From contig NC_135007.1 of NCBI RefSeq assembly GCF_051020985.1, positions 2,911,001 through 2,975,000 on the forward strand: a stretch of DNA of 64,000 bases, written 5' to 3'. The notes beneath the pieces were generated by a model, which saw only the letters and a program-made list of their open reading frames with translations, had not been told where the DNA came from and made no database searches. How positions within the stretch are numbered: position 1 is the first letter of the stretch; every line of letters starts with the position of its first letter. Made by a program: the position numbers and the translations under genes. The stretch is from Nomia melanderi (taxonomy: Eukaryota; Arthropoda; Insecta; Hymenoptera; Halictidae). Positions 36,380-48,400 of the stretch are shown here, one piece after another.

Positions 36380-39089
36380 GGTAAGAATAGATTAAATTTG
36401 ACCAATTAGACCCCCATTATTTCCAGAGCTCTTCTCTTAAATAACGCAAAGTACTTTTGTTTTCAATCAAGCTACATAGCAACCTCGATCGGCGGTCTCT
36501 TTACTACATCTGCTCTAATATCTGCTAGAAATTGTGTACGTGAACAGTTCTATGAAGTATTCAATGCAACAGCTAGAAGTTGTTAAAAATTGTATATTTA
36601 CGACATCGATTTCAGTCGCTATTTCGGCCTGTCATTCACCCTCCATATTTATTCCCCTCATCGCGCAGTTTCGCTTCCTGTACACGGGAAAGGATCGTCG
36701 TAGATGGGCCTAGTGGAATACACCCCTTGCGTTTGTGTCCTTCAGCAAGCAGTTTTCCAGCTCATATCAGTACAGCAGGAAAAAGGGTAGTTCTGAAGGA
36801 TGTAGCATCCCCCTTTACTTTCGATGACAGGATCGCAGCAAAGTGAAATTCATGAATAAAACGCATCAGTTGACATTTCCAAATATGATACGAAAACAAA
36901 ATTCGGATGAAACGCTTTGCCGTATTTGTGCAGTTAAGTAAATACTTCCACCACTCTTTTATCAGAAGTACTCCTGCATTCTGTCGATAAATTAAGCGTG
37001 ATAGATTTGTTCGTCGTGAACTGTAAAAGTCGACACTTTTCGTATAGTTGTTCGCGGGGTAATTGAAAAATGTTCAATCATATCATACATAAGTGTCATT
37101 TTAGTGCTTCGTAATTATTCTCAATATCCTAATTCTAACATTACAGTAAAACTATATTATTATAAATTTAAAACTATAATAATTTAAGTAACGTTGACAG
37201 AAGTTGCAAAATATAAAACCCAGTGCATTCGATATCGTAAAGAGTTAAATGTCAGATATATTTTAATAACTGTGGACAGACTCATCGAAAATTAATATGT
37301 TTTTGAAGGTTTTTGCACCGCTTATAATGCGTGGCTGGGCAACGAATTAAAACGACAGAAGAAGCACGCACGAGTCATCGCATGTTTTTATATGTAACGA
37401 TTACCACAAACGGCGTATCGAATACAGAAGCATAGCTTCACGTGTAATTTCTAACAGTTTTTAATATCATAAGTTTGCGCGCAGTTCATTACATTTATTT
37501 ACACGTATTCATCCCGGATCCAACGCCAAGTTACGAAGAAGAACGGCCCGCATCATCCTCCTTTTTCCACGTTGCAAGACTTTACTCTGTTGTTTACCGC
37601 TTCCTCTCTTTCTTGTTCGGAGCCCTCATGTTTCTCTAGCAAGCACGCTGAACCGGTACTCGTTTGTAGACACATTTCACATTTTTCACTGGCAAGTAAT
37701 TTTCTCGATTGCAATGGATCTTTCGTTTTTTATTTTGTCTACTACCTACAGCTTTAAATTGAGCAGTTTATTTTGGAAATAGCTCAAATCCATGAAAAAT
37801 AACAGTTTAAAAAAAAATATCATATAAAATTGTAATTAACACATTCCATATTGGTAACGAGAAATCTCGTTTTTTATATAAAGACATGTAGCTATATGCC
37901 TTTGCTAATTACCACAGCATTTAAAAAAATATTAAATTTGATTAGAACTAATTGTCGATTTAAAATATATTACATAACAATATGATGCTTGAGTTTCTTT
38001 ATGCATAGTTATATAAGTTGATCTCACTGAAAATTGCTATCTGCACAATTCAGTTTTCTGATAATTAGCCGGTACGCGATGTGGTAATATATTCATTAAC
38101 TTAATTATATTCCAAATAGACTTAAGTCACTTTCAAGATAAACATCTTAATTACTTGTGAAAATACATTTCCGTTGCTTGAACGTTAACTTTAAGTGTGC
38201 CAGTTATGAGTTTGTCTTAAAAATACTCACAAGAAAATATCGTTGAAATATTAAAGATCATAAATTTGAGATAACGTGGACAAGCAGCTCGAAGAAATGG
38301 TGAGGTCAACCCCTAGAACATTAAGCGGATAGAAAAACGAGCATTAAACTGTTGCGACTGTGTTTCCAATAAGATTGCGATTGTAGCTAATAAGACCCCT
38401 AATATGTTTATTATCACCATAACATACACTGTTACTTAGAAGTTTAGAATCAGTTTTAATATTAACCGTTTACAAAGGCGAGTAAAACAAATAGTTCATT
38501 ATTTATTATCTTTAATAAATTTATTAGAGACTTAGTGTAGTATATTCCTTTATCTATCCTTCATTTCAACAAACATCAATGTTCTACTTTCTTTTCATTC
38601 ACATTCTCCTATTTGTTTTACAAATAATAGATTTCTCTTATATGATTTCTTTGCATCGTAAAATGCGCAATACAAAATTTTCCACTAAGAATAAAGAAAA
38701 CTTTTTTGATTATCGACAATTTTATAAAATATAGATTACTAATTGCAATTCTATAATTTCTCTATAGTCAAATATACTAATTGTAAATATGTGAATATTT
38801 ATTTGTATATTCTTCGTCAAAAAGTCCATGAGAATTGAGAAAAGTTTTAAAAAACCAGGAAAACTTAAACGTATTAATGAAACAGATCGCTAGTTAATTC
38901 GACATCGTATCGTAGAGAGATCAAAGCAATCAGCTCGAACCCTGTAGAACGTTTATTTAGGCTCCGATAGCGATTTTCCCATTTAGCAAAGTGTTTTCAC
39001 AAGAGATCCATTCTAATCGCTAGCTTGTCCGCTGAAATGAAAAAAACAGCAATGGAAAAATGAGCACTGAAGCTACGCGATCATTCCAA

Positions 39090-39370
39090 TGACCAAACTC
39101 CGAGTTTAGTTTAACTTTATTTATATTAGCCGTCGCGATGCCAGCGGGCTGTACAGCGAGCAGGAGTATTACCTCCTATTTATAATTTCCCATGGGACAG
39201 CACTTTGCGGAACAAAGTCTAGCCCAACCGGCAGCTTCTTTTCCCTTTTGCGTCGTTTAATTTACCGCCAATTCATTTTCTCGCGGGCGAGCGTGCACGC
39301 GACCGCCCATTTCGTTCAATTAATTACAGGCGCTTGGTCTTTAACCCAATTAACGATGCAACTCTTTCCC
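39090..39370. promoter_or_regulatory. Possible enhancer-like segment
   Basis: A GC-balanced patch in AT-rich DNA. It contains CTATTTATAA, which fits the MEF2 consensus, and homeodomain-type cores CAATTAATTACAGG and CCAATTAACG within about 200 bp. The open frame crossing it (39248-39532) shows no domain. The regulatory role is inferred from motifs alone. Confidence 0.15.
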
Positions 39371-40017
39371 ACCCTAGCTCGACCGATGCAGGGTCCATTC
39401 AGATGCGTTCATATAAACAGTGGAACACCAACAGTCATTTCAATTGACACCACTCGACTAGTGACGAAGAGTTTCATCTTCGACGAAATGCATTTTCCTA
39501 GTTCGAGTATTCAACTTACTTATTATCAATAGTTATTGATAATAAAAACATATATGGTGAGAAAAAATATATGAGATTGTAAAAAGTCGTTACAGAGGGG
39601 AGGGTGACTTCAAGCTTCAAATCTATAATGGATTTTGCGTCGAACAAATTTTTCGTTAATCTCAAAAACATTTGAATTTACAACATTTTCGAAATGAAAA
39701 TGTATATGTACTGTCACACCTGTTACACAATGAAACAACGCAAGGAAATGGATTCTGAAAGTGAAGTACATTTTAAAATGAATCCTAGCTGACTATGTTT
39801 CTATGTTTTATCATGAAGATGGAATATTCTGAATGCGGAAAGTTTTTGAATAAAAATGTATTACATAATTGGTATTCGATAGGAATCCATATTTTTCATC
39901 GAAAAATACGAGATATCCCTTTAATTTTATAGAAAAATATTTTTTATTGTTAAGCGTGTATCTAATATAAATATCTGATATATCTTGTTCACTTTTTATT
40001 AATAATCCGATCCGATC

Positions 40018-40176
40018 GGAACAAAATTGGTCTCACAAGAGTTTTCATACCTATACAAATTATACTAAAAATACAATTAATGTATTAATAACTAATATTT
40101 GGTTGGGCCTCCTTTGCATTTTATAATACTTTTGAAACGATCTAAATCATCAGGCTTGTGAGACCAATTTTGTTCC
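40018..40176. mobile_element. Tc1-like MITE with perfect 22-bp terminal repeats
   Basis: The left terminus starts GGAACAAAATTGGTCTCACA and is repeated exactly, inverted, at 40155-40176 (22 of 22 bases). The interior includes TTGGTTGGGCCTCCTTTGCA, a stretch of the kind I associate with the subterminal region of Tc1-like elements. At 159 bp there is no room for a transposase. Intact terminal repeats suggest it moved more recently than the mariner relic at 5270. Confidence 0.8.
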
Positions 40177-43100
40177 TGTTTACGTAAAATTATATTTTTC
40201 TTGTATTGACATGTTGTTTTGACATGTAAAGTATATATAAATTTGAAAGCTTCGCAATTTCAACCAACATTCCTATTGATAAGAACTTTGAAATTTACAT
40301 TATAACCAAATATCAATCGTTTAACTTCGACAGATTAGGAGGTACAAATACTCTTGTAATACACAATGTGTACTTATATATCACGATTTGTGTATCGCCA
40401 TGTGCATTCTGTCTAACAACCGGAAAAGTGTGAAAGGCTCGATCAAGAAAACAACAAGAATCGTATGCATCGTTGCATGCTGCCTATCAGCTGCTCAGCC
40501 GGGAATAAATCGCAGCCGCAAGTTCTTCCAACCCGCAAAGCGTCGTTGTGAAGTTAGAGGAGAAAAGTTTCTGCTAATCGGTTAAAGTTTGCCGTGGCTG
40601 GAACTCAGCCGGATTTGACGCGAAACTGGCTGATTTTATGCGCCCGCCAACGTGTGAATATCGTTCACCCGAATTGGATCGGGAAAAGTTCGCCAGTTAC
40701 CATGTACTTCGAACTACCGAGAATTTTTGGGAAAACAGTGGCGTGTGACGTTTGCCGTTTAGACTTACCAGTTTCGGCTCAAAACTGGAGAAATGCGACC
40801 AACTTGGGTAGTTTCGATAATAGCATGAGAACGCGTGTATGAAAAATTAACTGGTTCAGATTTAAGATCTTCCGATTTGGAGGATGGGAATAAAATTCTT
40901 TAAATAATTTTTCACCTACACAGCATCAGGGATGTAACTTCGAAATGATTTATGTGATTATGTTATGTTATTTTTTCCAAATAATAATACTTTCACTTTA
41001 AATTTACATCAGTATTTTGAAAATATTCGATCCTAGAAACTAAGTTTTATTTAAAAGTGGAAACTAAACATTCAACTTTCGGTTAAAATCTGGAGGAATA
41101 TGCTCGGTTAATTTTTAACGAACCATCCCCTCTCTTCTTTATTACTCACTGTCTCGAGCTCAGTGTAACGTGATCACAGTAGATGGGGACAGAAAATGAA
41201 TAGAATGAATGGAAGGGAAACACATTTCAATGAGGTGTTGCAAACGTAAACAGCAACTGTGCAGTGAAGAAAATATCAGTTTCAGTCATTTCAGTCTTAC
41301 CTTTTTAAATGTCGTACCAGTGGTTTATTGACATTCTTCTGATTAAAATGAGATCAAAATTTCATTAATGACATTAAGTCGGTAAAACTAGTTCAATTAC
41401 GTCGTATTTGGACTGATTTTAATCAGAAAAATTTCAACGGCCCATCAGTACTACATTTGAGAAGTTAAGGTTAAAATTACTGTAATTGAAATTTTCTCCA
41501 TTGCATGTTTATGTTTGATACATCCGGTATCGGTTTGAAGTCCCGCGTCTCAAACCTCGATGCTCAACGGACTGTGTCTATCCCGCTTCCGTTCACTATA
41601 TCGATTCTTTGTCCTTATCAGGTTGTGCTCAAGTCAACTTAGAAAGCAAAAAGCTACCCTGCTCGTAAGAATTTTAATACGGGATCTCGAAATTTTAAAA
41701 TTCAATCAGGTATCACTGTAGTTCATTTGTTCAGGGGAAATTTTATTAAACCGTACATTCTCTCAAATGAACCCGACATGGCGTAATGCATACATTTTTC
41801 GTAGTTATCGAATAATTGCTAATGAGAAATTAATTACAATAACGGTACAACATCTCCGCTAATTAAATACATTTATTCACACGTGCCAGACTGGCGGTCA
41901 TTATTATATCGGGTCGTGCGATATTAATTAAGTCGGTTATGAAACAGGCAATGCATCGAACAAATAATATTTGCCGAATCGAAATGGTTATGATTACGAC
42001 ATACGTATATGTATATAACACTGGCGTGCAGCGTATCCGCACAATCAACCTGATTAACGGCTAATTGTACAAAGCGGATACATCGTTTAGCCAGTTGCCC
42101 GCGGGGGAACATATTACTTTATAGGTACATCTAGAATTGTATAATTTGCTTCCGCGCATAGAATTCCAGTTCATCTTGAAGATCATCGTGTGCGTTGTGA
42201 CTTACTCATTTTTCCGTTTCAGAATCGTGTTTTCATCGAATTGTCGCGTCGTTCCCGAATATTTCAACGGAGTTACAGGAGGACGAAATCTCTTTCGCCT
42301 TTTAATTCTCTCGCTGCGGTGGAATCTATTTGCCGGTAAGAGTTGTCACGACCCTCCCGGTTTACCGATGCATCGCATCGCGGCGAGTACTCCATGATAA
42401 ATCGAAAAACTTCTGCCGCGGGAATTCCGCGGAATATTGAACATTTGCATTGCCGAAGAATCTTCGCTTATAGTCCTCGGGGGAATGAGTTATGCGCAAG
42501 TTCTTCCACAGTTGAACATCTATATTATTTTCAGTGCTATTGGTATAAAAGAGTAACTGAGAGCAGTTTTTATTATTGTATGCAGTTGTTCATCCAATAT
42601 GTAAAAGAAGTTTTTTCGAGGTTATTTTGAATGTCATTGCGTATCATCAGATATTCAAAGGAAAATTATGTGGACGAGTTCATACCTCATCGATTTTGAT
42701 TATTTTTGTAAGCCGTGGGCAGCGTTAGTTTTAACGTTAGTTAGGATAGGGCGTATACAACTCGCTGAACTAAGCGAGTAAAAAAAGCACAGTAAACATG
42801 GCTCGAAAGTTCTATAATTTTCGTGATAACAATAGGTTTTGTTTGGAAAACCAAATATCGAGGGATCTAACCGAGAACACCGAATTATCTCGAAAAATTT
42901 CAGTGATACGAACAAATATGTGTATGACAATTTCCAAGTATCCTATGTACGCAAAATTCGATATAGTAGTATCAGTAATTTTTCGTAAATATTTGGAAAT
43001 ATTTCAACTATATTTAGAAAGACGACAGCAAACAATTCTTTAAGTGGAATATTGCTATGGAATAATAAAACAAATTATAAACGCTACAATGACCGTTACA

Positions 43101-46100
43101 GGTCATACAAAGCTGTACAAACTCGGAAATAAATGAAATATTACCATTACTTCATACTATTGTATTTGCTAATATTTCTTACTGATAAAATTCCATCTTT
43201 CTTCTTTATAAATTCCACTTTTATAACATTCTTATAAAAATTTAATTCGTCTGTCAATAAAACCCATTATACAAAAATTACAGTTTTTTCCATTGAATAG
43301 AAAAAATACGCAACATTTTAAATACAATAAAGAATAAAACATCACCATAGCACATCACATAACATTCACGAAAGCTATTACTGGACTGTGGACCTTTGTG
43401 CAAATTCCTTAAAATATAACTAGAAAAATAGAATTACGATGGCAAAAGGTTTTTCCTAATAAATATTATAGAACAACTACACTTTAAATATTTTATATGT
43501 ATTTTCGCATCATGTGCATCTGTGCAATTTTGTATTTCTAGATTTCTCATAAATGCATAGAAATCCGCAACTTGAATATTACAAACTTACGAAACGTGCC
43601 ATACGTTATTATGTCGATTACAAAAAAAAGTGTCAAAACCTTATCTATTTCATTTCTTTCCGACGTTTCTATCACGTAGAAGAAAAACACAGATTAATAT
43701 CAATACCAGCACCACATACATTTCCCAGGTATATCTATCGAGTCGTTTTTCCTCCGGGTGGTTCGAAATAACTCCATCGTTTCCCAATAAAACTGAAACT
43801 CGCGAATACCCTGACCGATAGTGCCGCATCCGCGAGTATCGCGATGCGTCGTTAAGCGACGACTGAAAGTTGCATCGCGGCTGTGCCAGCAACGTTATAC
43901 AAATTAATAACACAGTTAACTTTCTCCGGCAACTAGTGTAGGATTTATGATGGTCGGCAAGATGGAATTACGGGGCAACCACTGGGGGAGGGAAATTGTC
44001 TACGCGCACGGTCGCGATAATAAAAATTGGTGTTCCGCTGAAAGACTTGTAACTGCCCGGTAAATACCCAGCGTTCCATTATTTCCACGAGAAATTCGCT
44101 CTGCCCGCGGCAATAACGCAGCACTGCACCGGCCCGAGTAAATATGAATCGAAATTCCGCGGAAAAATAATTGCGTAATCATTTCAGTTTAACTTTCCAC
44201 TTTGCAAGGATCGCGATCCTCTAAATCCTCGGCGGCGGTCAGCGCTACAATCGACCGGTTAAAAGTTTCCTGTCCGAGATAAACCGGAAAGCCGAAGCGT
44301 TCCGAAAAAGTCAAAGGAATACGGTGGCTGCCTTACCGTGAAAATGTAGTCGATCCGGAAAAATTCGAGTAGACCCGATCGCAAGCCCAGAAGCGAATGC
44401 TGCCCGAACAAATATCTCGAACATAAATGGCCGATAGATTCGCACCAATACGAATGCAAGATCCGGATCGATTTTATTATTTCAAATATATATCGGGTAC
44501 CTTCCTTGCTGGCAGCCAAGAAAATTCCCTGCGGCAACCAGCACGAATTTTTCACAGGCACACGACCCGCGATCTCTTCTCCGCGCGCGAGCATCGTCAA
44601 CCGCCAACACAACAACAACACGACACGCGCTGCAAGCCCACCAAGAATTCCATTTTCTTCGTCTCCGTGCCGCCTGCACGCTTTGAAATTTTCCTCGTAT
44701 AGGAGGCGAAAGCCCGGCACCAGCCTTATTCGATCGAACCGCGGCCGGAGTACGTTCAGGCCGCGATCTATGCGATTATTTGCGCTGCTATCAAAATACT
44801 CGGCCCTTTGAAACTTTCATCCTGTCGGAAAGTCGGGTCTGCAAATTGGAACGATTCTACGGTGTCTAGTGCATTTACTTATTCATTGAGAGAGTAGCAA
44901 ATTTGATTATTTGATAGCGATTTCGGAGTAGTTTCTAACTTGATCTAAATCGAATCAGTGGTTAATTGAGTGTGATTGATTGCGCAAGTTCTCGTTTTCG
45001 AAGGCTAGGTTGTAAGAATGAGAATTCCACAAAAGTTTCCAACCGTTCGAAGTGTAGTAATAATTTAAGGAGCAGTAATTTGAAATGCATTGGGGGATTT
45101 GTTCAATCCTTTAACGTATTACTTCTTTCTTGTAGGAATGAGGTTATTCCTTTGACTGCAGTATGTTGTAATTCAAGCGTCTTGAAAGTTGTAGTCTTTG
45201 ATCGTAACAGTAGTAAAATAAATTGTGAAAGAGAATTGCATTGTTAATATTTTGGTAGACTTTATTTTATTAATTAGCGTCATTTTTGTTGGAAGTATAA
45301 TGAGAGTTTTTTAAATTTAATATTGTAGTACACAGTTTAAATAATGGCTTCAATGTTTCCTTCGGTGAGTACATATTTTTATTATTCTGAGAATAGGTCG
45401 TGTGCATTAAAAAAAGTAAATGCTTATAAAAATAAAATAAAAGTGAAAGCAAATTCTAGATTTATTATGCATAATCCTTTTTTGGTACTACACAGTAAAT
45501 GCTTGAAAATGTTGAGACAAACAAATGATGTACTTGAAATTACAATAGTATGTACAATACTTGATGTCTTTAGTCAATATCAAGTGTTATGCATACAAAT
45601 TTTAAGTATTTACCGACAAAGTTAGTAGATACTGTTTGTATTAAACACTTCTCTTTTTCTGCACTAGAACTAAGTATTTATTTATAACATCCCTAGTAAA
45701 AGCTAGTACTTCTTTTTATGCACACGGCCCAATAATTGTACAAAAATCTCTAATAGCAAACTGTAAAGTTTATTTTCGACTTCAATCATTTTACTATCAA
45801 TGTAATGGTATCAAATACATTAAATTAATAAAGTAGTAAATAAACCGCATTCTACAAAAACCGAGCATATATAGAATATAGAGTTTAGAGAAGAATTTGA
45901 CATAATCTACTTTCAATTGTCTTAGTGATACTAATGCGTTACGCAAATTCAAATTTATCGGCACAAATTCTGCAAATACCAGTCCGCGGAAAGTGCCTCA
46001 TCAAGATACTAAATTGCGTTGACATGGAACGGGTACATGATCTCGAAATTAGTCACTAGTTCATCAGTCTCTGCTAATTGAACTTTACCGAAGAGCACAC

Positions 46101-47724
46101 GCGTACAGTTGTCCCTGGCGTCCGGCTGATTTGTCACTAACCCGTTGACCCATGAGAACTTCAGGGTGATAAATCGAACGAACGCGGACAATATTCGCGA
46201 TTCCGGGCGGGCTAGTCGTAAAGTTGATCGAGCCAGCAATCGTAAATAAAAACTTTCTTTATTAACGATGAATTATGGAACTTATCTATCTGATGAAGTA
46301 CGGTCTACCGCGAAGACGAGTAAACAGAATTTACGATTCGCGACTTTTGACAGCATAAACTGTGTGTATAAAGTTACGTATGTTGATTTTAATCTGACAA
46401 ACTATGAATATATATTGCTCATACACGTATGTTGTTTTATTTCTTTAGATTTGAAACTTCCTTTAATGGCAACGTTATAGTATACAGTTAAATCAATCAC
46501 GACTTTTACTGTATATTCTACCTTCTCCTTTTCCTCAAATAATTATATTGGTTTAACATCGACGTTTTGCAACTGCATGTCTGTTTCTAATTGTTTATAC
46601 TTCATTTCAGTTTTTCGGACCTCGGCTATGACATAACAACTACACCGTAGATACACGTAAGTTTGCCTAAATAGTGAGGATTTTATGGGTGATATATCTT
46701 TTGATATGAAACTAAAAGTTAATATTTTTAGTAGGATAATAAATGGAAAAAATTTACGTTTAGTTATAACATAATAAAAGATGAAAATGTTGACGAAATG
46801 AAGATTATGAGAGATGGTGGTGCATACAATTTCATCTTTTTTTAGGAAGAAAGTACTAACTCTGTCAGTTTTCTATGTTACTGATTAGGTGCTCCAAATA
46901 TTAAGCTATCTGGAGCTAAAAGAGAAAACGAGGGATCAAAAACAAATTGCGACGGCAGATGAATTTTCCACCGACGCCTGACGCGACTCGTGCACGGCTT
47001 CAAACCTTTGAAACTACTATAACTTTGAAAATGTTGTAAAACTTCTTCCACACATTTTTTCTCGAAAAGAGTAGAAAATTAATATGTTATTTAAAACCGA
47101 CGAGTCTTTAATCGTCGAACATGAAATACTCTTTTTAAATCTGAACTCTATATAAAATTTTACTTTTGAACGTATTTCAATAGAAAATTATTTTTTTTAT
47201 ACAGCTTATCTGCTATTAGCAATGAACTATTTGCGCTCATTATTATACTCTTATTATTATACAACAAGAAAAATGTTCGAATATAATACTCCAGTGAATT
47301 TTCTGTCACCATCCACTGTCCAAGAAGAAAAATTTTAACATAAGTTCTCCATGCTTTCAATTTTTTCCTTTTATGTCCTGCTTTCCACAACGTTGTCTCG
47401 TGGAACAGATCGCCGCGTTGGCCGAATGGACCGTAGGAAGTAAGCCGAACATGTCGCGACGAACTTGATTCATCGACAGAATCGTGCGCGATACCGAAAC
47501 TTCACAATTCTCGTCGTAAATCCCGTCGACGTCGAGGTTTATCGCGAACAGGTTACGATCTGCAGCTTCGATTTTCTTTCTCTCCCTCTTTTTTCCTCTC
47601 TCTTTTTATCTATTTGCCGTATGTACTCTTTGTTGCACAGGAGTTGATCTCTGAAAGGAGTGTGGGTCTAATTGGTCTGTTTTTATCTTTTCTCACTTCA
47701 TTTTCGAAACCAATTTATTATCCG
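40177..47724. other. Gene-free stretch with GC-richer islands
   Basis: GC-richer islands at about 40400-40830, 41870-42500 and 43920-44860 alternate with AT-rich DNA. The frames at 44720-44259 and 44679-44482 (minus) overlap each other, begin at GTG rather than ATG, and show no domain. A possible regulatory segment at 41780-42120 is listed separately. No transposon ends, RNA genes or splice-bounded exons were recognised; 45250-47400 is plainly AT-rich. Confidence 0.5.
41780..42120. promoter_or_regulatory. TAAT-cluster, possible enhancer
   Basis: A run of homeodomain-type cores in about 300 bp: GCGTAATGC, GAATAATTGCTAATGAG, AAATTAATTAC, GCTAATTAAAT, ATATTAATTAAG and GATTAACGGCTAATTG. The segment is GC-balanced relative to its surroundings and has no domain-bearing frame. 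Clustering of such sites is typical of developmental enhancers; here it is an inference. Confidence 0.2.
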
Positions 47725-47760
47725 TTAACCCCTACGCGCTATAATCGATTGTTTAGACCG
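47725..47760 (+). mobile_element. TTAA element end, family A-like
   Basis: TTAACCCCTACGCGCTATAA begins at 47725 and resembles family A ends (TTAACCCCTTGCCCTACAAT) with several changes. No partner end was found nearby. About 230 bp on, GGGGCGAATACACCCC and a CCACGTGG block precede TAACGTGTTAG at 48029, which may be another diverged TTAA element end. Confidence 0.4.
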
Positions 47761-48300
47761 CTTAAAATTTGTATTTATCTACATTTTCTTTCATCCATGA
47801 CTTATAATGTCGAAACGCAAAGAATAAAATAAACAAATAAACCAAGTATTTAACTGGTTACGACAGAAAAAGCACCGGTGCAATTAGTATTAAGTTAATT
47901 TGTTATTATGAAATTCAATAGTTTGTTCTGTAATGTATTAAACTCTTCATTCTCTATTTGTTGATACTTTGGGGCGAATACACCCCACGTGGTTTCAACG
48001 GAAAGTCATGAAAGATCGGTCAACCATGTAACGTGTTAGTATTGTTGCGTGTAACCAATCAAAACTGTAGTGGCCCATGATATTGCATATAAAAGTCAAG
48101 TTTCATGCAAACGGCTAGGGACAATTTATGGTGCACGTGATGGGAGAATGCTATTTTTGAGGAAGCTAGATAGCTTCCCAGTTCTGTATGTCTTTCATCA
48201 AAACATTAGTCACGGTATCAATAGCAATCTACGGGTATACAACATAAATCGTGAGATTTCGAAGGACATTCGACACGAGGACGTCAGCCGTTCGCGGCTA
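47761..48300. other. Gene-free stretch
   Basis: AT-rich then mixed DNA. The 100-codon frame 48070-48372 runs through into a family A transposon end, which argues against coding. The only structured part is the GGGGCGAATACACCCC inverted-repeat-like block at about 47973. Confidence 0.5.
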
Positions 48301-48400
48301 TTAACCCCTTACCCCATGATTTTTTTCTCAACTCTGATCGATGCGATTATTGTGTCATTAATAATTTATTAGAAAAAGAGAAAAATTCTAGGCATTTTCT
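48301..48400 (+). mobile_element. Family A MITE, left end
   Basis: TTAACCCCTTACCCCATGAT is followed by family A internal sequence (GATCGATGCGATTATTGTG, then CATTAATAATTTATTAG). The right end was not identified, so only about 100 bp is claimed; diverged family sequence may extend to about 48600. Confidence 0.65.

Larger units (their letters stand above)
28696..40017. other. Long AT-rich gene-free stretch
   Basis: No gene, RNA gene or complete transposon recognised over 11 kb. GC-richer islands lie at about 29060-29550, 31560-32660 and 39040-39540. The 120-codon plus-strand frame at 32224-32586 in the second island has no domain and is not flanked by convincing splice sites. A pair of related 77-bp segments (30711 and 36303) is listed separately. 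The remainder is low-complexity AT-rich DNA with frequent TTAATTA-type runs. If the CUB gene is large this may be intronic or upstream DNA. Confidence 0.5.

Noticed and set aside
38925..38950. GGTTCGAGC on the minus strand as a tRNA B box
   Set aside because: The box lacks the usual TCC ending and no A box or acceptor stem can be paired around it; no tRNA was found anywhere in the window.
44259..44720. 153-codon minus-strand frame as a signal-peptide exon for the CUB gene
   Set aside because: It begins at GTG, not ATG; the first true ATG leaves a short peptide without a signal sequence, and an overlapping frame of similar quality exists. The GTACCC donor is weak even though its phase would fit.
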